Positions 22,950 to 33,800 of a stretch of 64,000 bases of DNA are shown piece after piece (position 1 is the first letter of the stretch; the number at the start of each line of letters is the position of its first letter). The stretch lies in the NCBI GenBank assembly GCA_963971405.1, contig OZ020484.1, positions 2,666,001-2,730,000 on the forward strand. Direction: 5' to 3'. This stretch comes from Psococerastis gibbosa (lineage: Eukaryota; Arthropoda; Insecta; Psocodea; Psocidae). Below the pieces are notes generated by a model. That model had not been told where the DNA came from. It ran no database searches and saw only the letters and a program-made list of their open reading frames with translations. The position numbers and the translations under genes are program-made.

Positions 22950-23119
22950 TAAGGACTTTTTATTGTTTCTATTACTAAGCCAACCTAGCGGAGTTACGGC
23001 TATAAAGCCCTCTCTTACACTCAACTAGGTAGGCTCGGGACCGCCTGCTTTAGATGTCCTCCGAAGCATGGCCAGAAAATGTAGCCAGTGTGGGACTCGA
23101 ACCAACAACCTTTTGGGTA
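22950..23119 (-). mobile_element. tRNA-Glu-like SINE, copy 3 (truncated)
   Basis: Reverse copy running from the ACTAAGCCAACCTAGCGGAG end to GGACTCGAACCAACAACC (box B reversed). The tRNA 5' part is missing. Confidence 0.8.
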
Positions 23120-23365
23120 TCATCCGGCGAGAGACCGAGGGTCCTGAGGTCCTCCCTCACTTTCGTTTCAAGGGACATCCTCGGTCGTCCTATAGGTCTT
23201 GGGCCCTCCACCGTGTAGTCCCTCACACGTTGCACAATTGCTACTAAGTGCAAACTAGTTCTCTCCTTGATGCCAACCCACACCGACTACAATTGCCAAT
23301 GGGCAAGCTCAGACGTGCTTAACCTTGACATTGTATTAGGCGTTAGCTCGAGTTAACCAAGTAAG
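23120..23365 (-). pseudogene. LINE tail and R4 repeat
   Basis: The reverse frame gives VEGPRPIGRPRMSLETKVRE, an RTE-like tail. It is followed at 23278-23365 by a segment repeated at 56275-56365 (CACACCGACTACAA-TGCCAA). Confidence 0.6.
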
Positions 23366-23930
23366 TGAACGAGCTATTTCGTTATTAAGGAACGCATTTA
23401 GGCCTCAAATTCGTATTTTGGGAGTGGCTCGCAGAGAATGAACGTGACCGCTTGTCAATGACCCTCCATAATTGATTTGAAAAATCATCTAGTTTTTCTG
23501 AGAAACCATCGTAAAATGTTTTGTCCTGTTTAGTTTTAAAGCTTGTATCTCTAGTGTACTCGTATGTGTAGCATTGAATTTTTTTCATTTTGATGATCTA
23601 CTAGTTCATAGTGTTCGTAACGTCCATTACATACTCCTGTCGAAAATTGAACAAAGCATTATGTCGCATTTAACTGGCCATAAATTTTGCTGATTTTTTT
23701 AAATATTAATAATGTATGTTATTATTGTGATATGTAGGCTACCTACCCACCGGTTGGTTCCCACCAATACACGCGTACTTTTAGGTCATTTTATTTCAAA
23801 TTAATTATAGTTAATAACATTTAAAAACATATTTTTGTGAGATACTTGCTTACTGTTATTAGTGAGAAAGTTATAACTTCATAGAACACATGTTTTTAAG
23901 GCACAGCCACTAACTTTCTGCCGACGCATA
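23366..23930. other. no gene seen
   Basis: No supportable feature. Confidence 0.4.
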
Positions 23931-24048
23931 GCTCTACTGCTAACTTATTGCCAGGGTCAAAAATGTAAACAAAACAATTTTAGCACTTTCTAAAAATAGT
24001 TTATTTACATTTTTAACCCTGGCAATAAGTTAACCCCGTGCCATGTCT
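23931..24048. mobile_element. short foldback related to M1
   Basis: CTTATTGCCAGGGTCAAAAATGT versus its inverted copy ACATTTTTAACCCTGGCAAT. The internal AAACAAAACAATTTTAGCAC resembles M1. Confidence 0.65.
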
Positions 24049-24054
24049 GCAGCT

Positions 24055-24576
24055 CTACTATGGCGATTTGAGATCAGTTTAACACCGGGAATAGGATTAA
24101 ATTATTGTAAATAACCCCCAAGGTGCCTCGTGACGGTATTAAAAGCATTTAACTCATCAGCTTTTAATTCGCATTGATTTAATTGTTTTAAACAAGAGTG
24201 CAACATGGGTGGGAAATTCAAATTAATTAATTACTGGAATTCGAGAATATGGTTGGAATTGTTTTATAATACTTGAAGGAAATACAAATAAACATTCAAA
24301 TGTACAGGCATAATTTTGGAATATATTTAGGATTAATTAAATAATGTATCTTTCTAAATTTAAGGGAGAATAAATTAAAAACTCCCCAAAAATACAGCCA
24401 AGGATCAATTTATCAATATGCATTTTCCCGCGCATTTTGTTTAAAACAATTGAATCAGTGGAAATTAATTGCTCAGATAATTTAAATGATTTTAATACCG
24501 TCACGTGACACCTGATTATTTACAATAATTTCATCCTACTCCCGGTGTTAAGTTAATCTCAAATCGCCATAGTAGG
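24055..24576. mobile_element. foldback element, ~110 bp arms
   Basis: TACTATGGCGATTTGAGATC at the left with the inverted copy at the right. Arms include ACACCGGGA-TAGGAT-AAATTATTGTAAATAA and the TGACGGTATTAAAA block. Confidence 0.75.
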
Positions 24577-24596
24577 ACTACTACTAGGGCTTGGAC

Positions 24597-25270
24597 TAGA
24601 GTTCTACATTAGAGAGATGGGACATTCGCTTCCTGCCAAAAATATATATTTTTTTTATTTCTGGTGCCACTTTAGACATATCCTATGGTCAATCATTGAA
24701 AAGACGTGGCAGGTGGCACCAGGATTCAAAAACTTTTTTGGCGGGCCTGAATGTCCCATCTGTGCTACATAGAACTCTACCTACTTCGGAGCATAATCTT
24801 TCTTTCTCACCTAAAATATTCCTTAAGCACTGTGTCGAATAAGTATAGTTATTACTCAAGTTCTGTATAAGAAAGATAGGACATTCGAGCCCGCCAAAGG
24901 TATTTTTTGAACCCTGGGTTGTCACATGGGATGAGGCAGGAGGAATGAAAAATATATATTTTTTGGCGGGAAGGGAATGTCCCATCTCTCATAAATATAT
25001 ATATATATATATATAACTCTAGCTTGGTCCATAATCTTCCTTTCTCACTTACGGTTTTCCTTATGCACTGTGTCGCGAAGAACTATAGTTATTACTAGAG
25101 TTCTATATAGGAGTTATAGGAAATTCGAGCCCACGAAAAAAATGTTTTGAATCCTGGGTCCACTTGCAATGACTTTTCAATGGTTGGTCATAGGAGATGT
25201 GGCTGAAATTCAAAAATATATTATTGGCGGGAATCGTAGCCTATATCTCGTTAATCCTAGACCTCTAGTC
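24597..25270. mobile_element. three tandem-like M2 MITEs (copies 2-4)
   Basis: 24597-24778, 24857-25021 and 25098-25270. Each starts GTTCTA(C/T)AT..., has GGGACATTCG-like ends and GCCAAAA-type arms, and holds a CCACTTG/GTGGCAGGTGGC middle. The three lie in the same orientation and are spaced about 80 bp apart. The intervening TTTCTTTCTCACC segment is also repeated, so the block may have spread by tandem duplication. Confidence 0.7.
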
Positions 25271-26275
25271 ATGATTATTAATAATCGCCTATATATCGGT
25301 ACTTACACTATTTTAGTGTTTTCGATTAGCGGATAATACTTATAGATGTGCTTCTATATCTATACTAAAATACTTGACGTTACTATGGTTGTTGATAATG
25401 TACTCCTAAATCCTAATGCTACTTGCCTTTGAAATCGACTAGTAGAGTATAAGATAGTTTTTTTTTTAAATTCCACTTGGCTGATTCAGTAGCCTAATAG
25501 AACAAAAATCATATTACCCGACCACAATACCAACACACTTGGCGAGGCTTATTTTGTTTAATATAGAAAATACATATTCGTCATATTCAGAATTAGAATA
25601 ATTTCATTAGCAGTATAATTTCACACTCAATGACAACAACTTACAATAATGTAAGATAAAAAGGCATTATGACTTAATGCATTACAAAAATCCTCGCCAA
25701 GACGTGTGGTATTTTCATTTATTTCCTGGGTGTTGTAGGGTAGCTAAGTTACATATGCTAAAGCCAACTGCAGGCATAGCACGAACGGAGGATTATTAAA
25801 ACCGTTATATATCACGGTGTTAAAACTTTATCCGTTCGTTTGTAAATGAAGTGGAAGATATTCAAATGTTTTGCCATGCTGTCATGTCATACGTCTACCA
25901 TATAAAACAATGAATAACTACTAATCTCTGTTGATAAAAAATTTATATTTATAATTTTTAACAGACATTAAATATTAATCCCCATGAGAAAATTTGCATA
26001 CATTTGGGTTTATTTAGGTTGATTTACTTTTATGGTAAGTTATCCTTGTACATTGGTGCTGTGGTGCCTATGCAGTATGCAAGTAAAGGCCTTATATACA
26101 GTATATAACCTGCACCCTACTAAGTTGGCCTGACAATTATTTATCTGAATTTCACCGTATAGTTAGCCTAGAAATTCGTAACGGGCAACAACCGTATGAG
26201 TTCGGCCATCTTTTGTTTATACAATATTTGCCGGCGCCATTTCTACTACGGTAGGCGTTCTAGTTTGCGTTTGTG
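25271..26275. other. AT-rich, no gene seen
   Basis: Two segments near 25515 and 25685 share an inverted CTTGGCGAGG/CCTCGCCAAG pair, possibly the ends of a ~185 bp foldback. Nothing else. Confidence 0.4.
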
Positions 26276-27044
26276 TTCTATATAGGATAGATAGGGTATT
26301 CGATAAGGTCTTTTTTTAAATGTATGGTGTCACCTGCCACATATTCTTCGACTAATTAGAGCACCCTTTGGGTAGCTCTTTCCAAACAATAAGTAACAAA
26401 TCCCGTCGAAGCTGCAAGGCATGGTCAAAAGAAGACTTACCTATTGACTGAAACAGGCCCGTAACCATGTTTTTTTGCTGGGGCTGCGATCCTATTGTAT
26501 ATGTAAATAAATAACCATTTATTTGTTTGCAAACAGATCTAAAGCTGGCCATTCACGAGGGCTCCAAACGGACTCGCGCCAAGCCAAATGGCGCGTCCTG
26601 TTCCATTTCGCGTTAGCGCCATTTAGAGGGGTCATCACGACTACGCTGAACCAGTCGCTCCAAATCTTTCAAATTGTACAGTTTAAAATTACCTGTTCCA
26701 TATCGTCACGCTGTACGCCCTCTAAATGGCGCTAACGGCAAATGGAACAGGACGCGCCATTTGGCTTGGCGCGAGTCCGTTTGGAGCCCTCGTGAATGGC
26801 CAGCTTTAGAGTCCAATAAAATGCAAATCTATTACAGGAAATTTGAGCACAATTTTAATTCCTTCATGGTACAATTTTGCTTTACTAAATTACGTAAAAG
26901 GGCGCTCGTCTGGATAGAAATTTCATTTTATCTAGCCAACATTTCGGGGGGGGGGGGGGGGCTGAAGCTCTGATTGGTTTAAAGAAGTTGTGACAGGTAG
27001 AATGTCCCATTTATCCTATATTTAACTCTAGTTCGCGTAACGCC
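26276..27044. mobile_element. M2 MITE, copy 5, split by M3
   Basis: Ends GTTCTATATAGGATAGATAGG and ATGTCCCATTTATCCTATATT face each other across a 700 bp gap holding the M3 element and a G run at 26946-26960. Confidence 0.6.
26538..26810. mobile_element. M3 foldback MITE, ~88 bp GC-rich arms
   Basis: Left arm TCTAAAGCTGGCCATTCACG; the right arm is its near-exact inverse ending at 26810. Arms continue through CTCCAAACGGACTCGCGCCA and GTTAGCGCCATTTAGAGG. Near identity suggests youth. Confidence 0.9.
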
Positions 27045-27835
27045 ATCTTACATTCCTTTTTTCTGTTGTGTCAATGTCTTTATTAAGGGTACCTACCTAT
27101 GAATCGTTTGCTATGTTGTTTACTATTAGGATATTCGCAGCCGTCAAAAACTGTGGAATCATGTCATTTTTAGCTGAACTTCAAACATTTTGAGCAATCG
27201 AGCAACAAAATATATTATCTAGAAACTAAATGCCATATATAAGCTGTGTTTCTGGATTATATTTTCAGCCATTTCTTCATTAGATTCAGTAAAAATTATA
27301 AAATGGCGCTGCGCTGATAGAACAAATCTCGAGCTTAAAGTTGCTCATAATTAACTTAAATTATTGGTCTACTGGTTGATAGATACTATACCGTACTTAG
27401 CATTCATACTCCTATATAAATTATGTTGAATAAATTGAACAATTTTTGTAACCTTTTAAATGTATTTATTCACCAAACAATTTTAAACTCGGTGAAACAA
27501 ACAAATCAATGTTAGTTGTATTTTGTGTACGGTAAGTTAACTGATTCTTGCCTTCCTTGTCCACCATATTTGTCAACCAAAGATTAGATTTGTGTAACTC
27601 ATGGTTAGTTAATTATTAGTTGTAATTATTATTTTATTTATATTGTGTCATGAATCCTATAATAATACAGGTACCTGCCGTACCTTATGAATAGTAAGAG
27701 CTGCTGGTTTTTCTAATCCACCTAAACTGTCTAGTAGTACGATATGTCCCGTTCTGTATCATTGCCACTCATTTTATATAGGCTACCTTCAGTGTAGGTT
27801 ACTAGGGTATTATAAATGTACATATATACAAAATA
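27045..27835. other. AT-rich, no gene seen
   Basis: No supportable feature. Confidence 0.4.
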
Positions 27836-28338
27836 GGGGTCTTCACAGTGTTCGTGTTATCGAGTTATACCTAGTTAAGTGTGTTATATCAAGCTAAGTT
27901 AACACACCAGTAACCCGATAACCAGCTAACCAGCGTGCTATCCTAAACCCACTTCCAAGTTGGTTAACGTGTTATTTACCTTGCTATAGCTCAGGTTTGA
28001 CCGGTGCCATCTTTGTTTTTGTTGATTAATTTGAAACACGCGTTTAAAATTTTGTAGTATTTAAATTTATTTGTATAATCTATTATCACAAGCAATTACC
28101 GTAAATACTTAAAATTATAATAACAGAAATGAACCAAAAATATAAACAAATGTGGCACTAGAATAGAGTTCTACCACTTTCTTTAAACCCGTGCCACGAA
28201 CGTATGACTACTACCACGTTGTTTACTCTGTCGATATAGCATGATAACTCACTCCCGAGGTCCACTCACGATTGTGTGTTAACTTGAATAGCACATCTAA
28301 CTCGATAACTCGATAACACGAACACTGTGAAGACCCCT
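27836..28338. mobile_element. TIR element ending GGGGTCTTCACAGTG
   Basis: Inverted ends GGGGTCTTCACAGTGTTCGT / ACGAACACTGTGAAGACCCC with CGAGTTA arms (about 35-60 bp imperfect). The inside is AT-rich without an ORF, and TA-rich flanks are consistent with a TA target. Confidence 0.75.
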
Positions 28339-28484
28339 TATATATTGTAGATCTAGATAGAAAATCCGTGTATTAATCTAAAAGTAGGTACAACATAAAT
28401 TTACAAAGCTGTGCCCCGTCAAGCCGAAGCGAACCTATTATAAACGTTAACAATTTTTAAAATGCATACATGAACATGTAAAAA

Positions 28485-29460
28485 AGAACCGGTCCGAGTT
28501 TACTCGAACATGCTTACCAGTTGATCAATTATTAGGCAGATAATATGAGCAGTTTCATAATAAATAATTTTCCTATGGTTAAATTTGGGATCTCTCGTTG
28601 GTTATGCCCTTGATATCCCCTATCCCAAAACACTGGATTGGCCGATGGTATTCCAAATCCTAGAACGGGCACACCAATACATTTTAACATACGAATAGTA
28701 ATAATGGTAGGGAACGCAATGTATTGGAGCGTAAATTTTCCATACTTTCTTTAAAAACTATTTTTTTTTTGCACAAAAGTTAATATTTTTTGGGAATGGA
28801 ACTTTTTCAGTTTTTTTACTTTATTTAACACCTAAAACATACCAGAAGGTTGAAATCATCGACCGAAAGGTTCCACAGAAAAATTATTTTTTCATGAAAA
28901 TTGAGTTATTTTTATTCCCCCAGAAGCAAACTATCAAGGGGCAAGCAACCCCCGCATTTTATTAACATTAATAACGACTACAATATATGTGAATTTAAAA
29001 GAAATCGTTGGAGCCGTTTTTGAGAAATAATGTTTTAGACGTTTTTTGAGGGTTACCAAATAAAGAAATGTTCCCGATGTATATGATTTTTGTGAACCTA
29101 TAGATGCCAAATTTCATCAAAATCGACTGAGTAGTTTGCCCGGAAATCGATGAACAGACAGACAGACGGACATTTCTTAAAAAACACATTTTAGGGTTCC
29201 TGCAGCCTGATCATGGCGATTATAATACCGGTATTTATTTAATCCCCTGGGATTAAAAATGTAAACAAACAAATTTTGAATAGCTCCATTATAAAATGAT
29301 CTTGTTTAAATTTTTAATAGGCCTACTAGGGGACTAAATAAATACCGGTATTATTATCGCCATGATCAGGCTGCTGGGACCTCAAAACGTGTAAATCCGT
29401 TGAAATCTCGGAATCGAAAATTTTGACCATCACAAAGCTTTCCTTATAGGCTACTAGGCT
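28485..29460 (+). repeat. dispersed repeat D1, long copy
   Basis: Order: AACCGGTCCGAGTTTACTCG, TATCCCAAAACACTGGATTG, AATGTATTGGAGCGT, ATCGTTGGAGCCGTTTTTGA, GTGAACCTATAGATGCCAAA, AGACAGACAGACGGACATTT, then GGTTCCTG[M1]GGACCTCAAAACGTG. No reading frame persists. Confidence 0.8.
29203..29373. mobile_element. M1 foldback MITE, copy 5, inside D1
   Basis: It interrupts the D1 phrase GTTCCTGGGACCTC, which is intact at 35490. This dates M1 as younger than this D1 copy and defines the M1 ends as CAGCCTGATC...GATCAGGCTG, with a short CTG-type duplication. Confidence 0.85.
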
Positions 29461-29549
29461 ACGTATAAATTGGAAAGTGATAAGCAGACTATTGTCATTG
29501 TTATATTATACAACTGTGTTCAGGATGAAGGTGCAGGTTCGTTTATCGG

Positions 29550-29939
29550 TAAGGTGCCCATTCCATTGACCGGCTAGGGCTATTTCCAACAACGGTGACG
29601 TGGTAGCAGACATTCAAGACTTAGGTGGCGTTTCCACCGACCTCGCATTGCAGAATTGACGGAAATGTTTATTTTCCTCTATGCCATAGTTAAAATTGAT
29701 CAATAATCATACAGTAAAATCACGAACAAACAAACTAAAATTAAAAAATGGCTTCATGGGATATGTTAATTACAAACATTTTAATAGATTTCTATAAAAA
29801 GAAAAACATTCATTTCCGTCAATGTCATTTGCAATCTGCAATGCGAGTTCGATGGAAATGCTACCTAAGTCTTGAATGGCTGCTACCACGTCACCGTTGT
29901 TGGAAATAGCCATAGCCGGTCAATGGAATGGGCGCCTAA
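29550..29939. mobile_element. M4 MITE, copy 1
   Basis: TAAGGTGCCCATTCCATTGA with inverted CAATGGAATGGGCGCCTA. Arms of about 120 bp include GTGACGTGGTAGCAGACATT. The AT-rich core is inverted relative to the copy at 32002. Confidence 0.85.
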
Positions 29940-30310
29940 AATCATAAAATAAAATACAAATACAAATATAGGCCTACATATAGATGTGCGGTTTATCGGA
30001 ATCGATACTGTTTTATGGCCAAAACTGACATCCCTCTACGTGTATTTTGTACAAAGTCGAATTTCTCTTGAACTATCGATCAAAGAGCCATGAATATATG
30101 ATGCTATATAATGCTCCTCTACATTTTGATGCATAGTATATACGTAGCCGGCACTAACACGGGTTGGCCACGTTTTTATAAGACATGATTTTTTTTTGAA
30201 ATATGGAACTCTTGTCACCCATTTTATTTTTACATTTCATGGCCCCAGTATTGACAATGCATCCACCTAGGTGTGTTTGTCATTACAATCTAACATCACC
30301 TAACCCCACC
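29940..30310. other. no gene seen
   Basis: No supportable feature. Confidence 0.4.
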
Positions 30311-30312
30311 GT

Positions 30313-30565
30313 ATCTAAAAGAATCGGTCCGCGTTTACCCGAACATGCTTTCCAATTTATCAATTATTAGATAGAGGATATAAGTAATTTGATACTAGAT
30401 AATTTGTCTATGGTTAAATTTCGGATCCCTCAATATCCCCAGAGCACGCAATGTATTGGAGACACTGGAATTTTCCATAATTTCTTCAAAATATAATTGT
30501 TTGCACAAAACCAAATATTTTTTTGATGGCAACCTGTTCGGTTTTGTTCCTCTATTTAACACGAA
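30313..30565 (+). repeat. dispersed repeat D1, 5' part
   Basis: GAATCGGTCCGCGTTTACCC, GAACATGCTTTCC, AATGTATTGGAGACA, TTTTGATGGCAACCTGTTCGG. It lies directly 3' of the channel gene stop and probably supplies part of its 3' UTR. Confidence 0.65.
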
Positions 30566-30617
30566 AAACACCTATACCTACCCACCCCACAATCCATTTG
30601 AATTGTTAATTATATTT

Positions 30618-30898
30618 TCAATACTCCAAGTCTTTGGGGAATTTAGGAAAGTCGGTGGGGTAGTAGCCGGGTGGCCTAACCGTGAACGGTTTCCGAAACT
30701 CGGCTTCGTCCAGCCACGTCTTTTCCTCCGGCCTCGTGATAGTTTTGGGCAGTTTCTTCAAAAGAGCGGGCTTCTGTTTGCTGTTGTACCACAGCTCCTC
30801 TGTCGTCCGGTTGCGGTAGATGCAACAGTAGTAGACGATCTCCACGACGCTAAGCAGACTGGCTCCGAGGAACAGTCCTGCTGCGCCGCCCAGAGACA
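30618..30898 (-). CDS. channel exon 9: TM2, selectivity filter, C-terminal tail
   Basis: Acceptor CTATGGTTGCAG ends at 30899. The first two bases complete a Val codon with exon 8, giving LDLVVSLGGAAGLFLGASLL across the junction. The stop is TGA at 30618-30620. An ORF continuing further upstream is intronic. Confidence 0.95.
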
Positions 30899-33800
30899 CT
30901 GCAACCATAGACCCATAGAATATGACTGTAAACAGTACCCCTAAGTTACCCGCAGGAGCGCGACGAAGGACGAAGTGGTATGGGCGCTTCTACGACTCCT
31001 CAGCCCAGCTCAGTCGTTTAATGCCGGGAGCCTGGAATCCCCGAAGGTAATTTGACCAGCCTGCAGCCTGATCGAGGCGATATAATACCTCTTTAAGATT
31101 TTACATACTAAAAACCCATCCTACCTATCATCCTTATTTTAATATTTATCAGACTACCATAATTTCAATACAAGAGCTTCAAACAAACTTTCCATCCCTA
31201 ATCACCGAACTAACAACTACAACCATTCCTTTGTAGTGAATACCTCTAAACTTTGGAATTCCCTGACTGACGAAACAAGGACCGAGAGCAGCTTGGGGAG
31301 ATTTAAGGCAGCCTGCCATCAATTTCTGGGGAATGTTGTGTGCGAGTAAATGAGTGAGTGCATGAATTTTTCTTTTCTTATGTTGTTTAGGCTATCTTTA
31401 TTTTACAGGAAAACTATCTTGTTCAAAAAATTTAATGTAAACAAAAAATTGTGCAGGTTAGCTGGAAGAGTAGCCCTTCGGGGCTAAAGCTCGCCTGAAA
31501 ATAAAGACGATATTTCATTTCATTTCATTATAATACCGGGGTTAAATAAATACACTAGGATTATAACTGTAAACAAACAAATTTTGAATAGCACTTTCCA
31601 TTATAAAATTATCCTATTTACATTTTTATTACCAGGGGATTAAATAAATACCGGCATTATAATCGCCTCAATCAGGCTGCTCAGATATGGATAATTGGAT
31701 ATAGCTGTGAATAAAATGAGTAAAGGTAAGCAGTCTTCGACCAAGCAGCGGCATAGAGGGTATGTGGTGGTAAGTCTGGTGGTGCAGGCTTGTCTAGAAA
31801 AAGCCTCAGTGGCCCGGGGAGGACTATGTGACGGGACGAATGGTTGCTGCCACTAAATGAGCAACCACTATTAGGGCACTCTTTTTGTCCTGGTGTTGAT
31901 CGGCCGAAGGCGCAGGAACTCAATGATCAAGAGTCAACGGCATAAGGATGCAGAACAGGAAACCACTGCATTGTAATATCCTAGAACAGTAGTCATGCCG
32001 ACTAAGGCGCCCATTCCATTGACCGGCTAGGGCTATTTCCAACAACGGTGACGTGGTAGCAGACATTCAAGACTTAGGTGGCGTTTCCACCGACCTCGCA
32101 TTGCAGATTGCAAATGACATTGACGGAAATGTTTGTTTTTCTTTTTATAGAAATCTATTAAAATGTTTGTAATTAACATATCCCATGAAGCCATTTTTTA
32201 ATTTTAGTTTGTTTGTTTGTGATTTTACTGTATGATCATTGATCAATTTTAACTATGGCATAGAGGAAAATAAACATTTCCGTCAATTCTGCAATGCGAG
32301 GTCGGTGGAAACGTCACCTAAGTCTTGAATGTCTGCTACCACGTCACCGTTGTTGGAAATAGCCCTAGCCGGTCAATGGAATGGGCACCTAAGCACATTC
32401 TATACTCAACTAACCTGACTTCCTTTTGGGGAGTCTGAAGTACGTTATCTTAAATAAATAAATAAATAAATAAATGAGGACTTTTTTATTGTTTCTATTA
32501 CTAAGCCAACCTAGCGGAGTTAGGGCTATAAAGCCCTCTCTTACACTCAACTAGGATGACCCGGGACCACCTGCTTTACATGCCCTCCGAAGCATGGCCA
32601 GAAAATGTAGCCGCAGTGTGGGACTCGAACCAACAACCTTTCGGGTGAAAGTCAGAGTCCGCACCACTATACGCTACATGTCCTGTCATGTCTTTGTGTG
32701 ACGATTGCCATGATGATCGCCAATCTTCGATCCTCGTTCCTCATTACATGGCCAAAGTATGTTAGTTTCCGTTTCTTAACCGTCAATTACGGTATTGTAG
32801 TTAGCCTAAACTTACCAACTAGGTCAAGTTTGGTGCGAACAATATTCCGTATAAATCTCTCTTTAGAGAGAGAATCCGCTGATATCGTCAACAAGGCTTT
32901 GGTACCAGTTTTCAAATATCTGCAAAAGAATCAACAAATTTTGATTACAATAATATTGAGTTCTCTCTGCAGAAACATGGCTATGTAACAGTGGCAGGAC
33001 ACTGTTATCTTTTATGTTTCAACAGAGATGCATTCCGATTTTTTATTGAAAAAATATAATTTAATTTTGCCAGCGATTTTAAATGTTTTTATTGAGGCTA
33101 AGGAAAATGCTGTGAAATTATTAAGTGAGTAGTATAGCCTAGAGGCATACGCGGCGCAAAGATCTTTGGTGAGCAAAAACACTGCAGTTATAAGCCGAAA
33201 ACAAACCTACAACCAATCTAAAAACACGTCTTAGTCTAAGGTCCGAAGTATTTTTTTTTTTTTTTTTTTTTTTTTGCGGTGCCTCCTTAAGGTAAGGTTC
33301 GTTGCGTCGACCTTTGAGATCTATTGCAGCCGCTTAAGGTCCGAAGTATGATCTACCTGTTTAATTGAGGAGCTTGGTTATAAACATGGCCAACTCCATT
33401 TTTTTACAAAATTGGGTTTTGATTCTAGGACCTTGCAGAAAATTTTTATGTCCACCTGCACGTTTTAAAATAAAGTGACAAAAGCAGCCAGATTGCGCAC
33501 AGAAGCGCTGAGAAGTCTAGGGTTAGCTATAAACTTAATGCAATTTTCAACAGAAAATCCACTCTCCTGAAAAATTCTACAACTTAGAGTTGGCCATGTT
33601 TGTAAACAGCCTCCTCAGTTATGAAAAATATTTTCTAAGCAATTTATAAGGCTAAGAATTAGATAGGCTACAAACAAAATGGGTTCATTATTTAAAAAAA
33701 AAAAAAAAAATCGATTTTGAATTATATATTAATTATCTAGCCTGCCCAGGATATCTTCAGGCTACCCACATTTATTTTTATTTTTTATAATTCTTAGCAT

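Noticed and set aside
30456-30944. 162-codon + strand frame
   Set aside because: Antisense of channel exon 9 plus D1 sequence.
32698-32988. 96-codon + strand frame
   Set aside because: Antisense of channel exon 8 and its flanks; the exon in the other strand has splice sites and family motifs.
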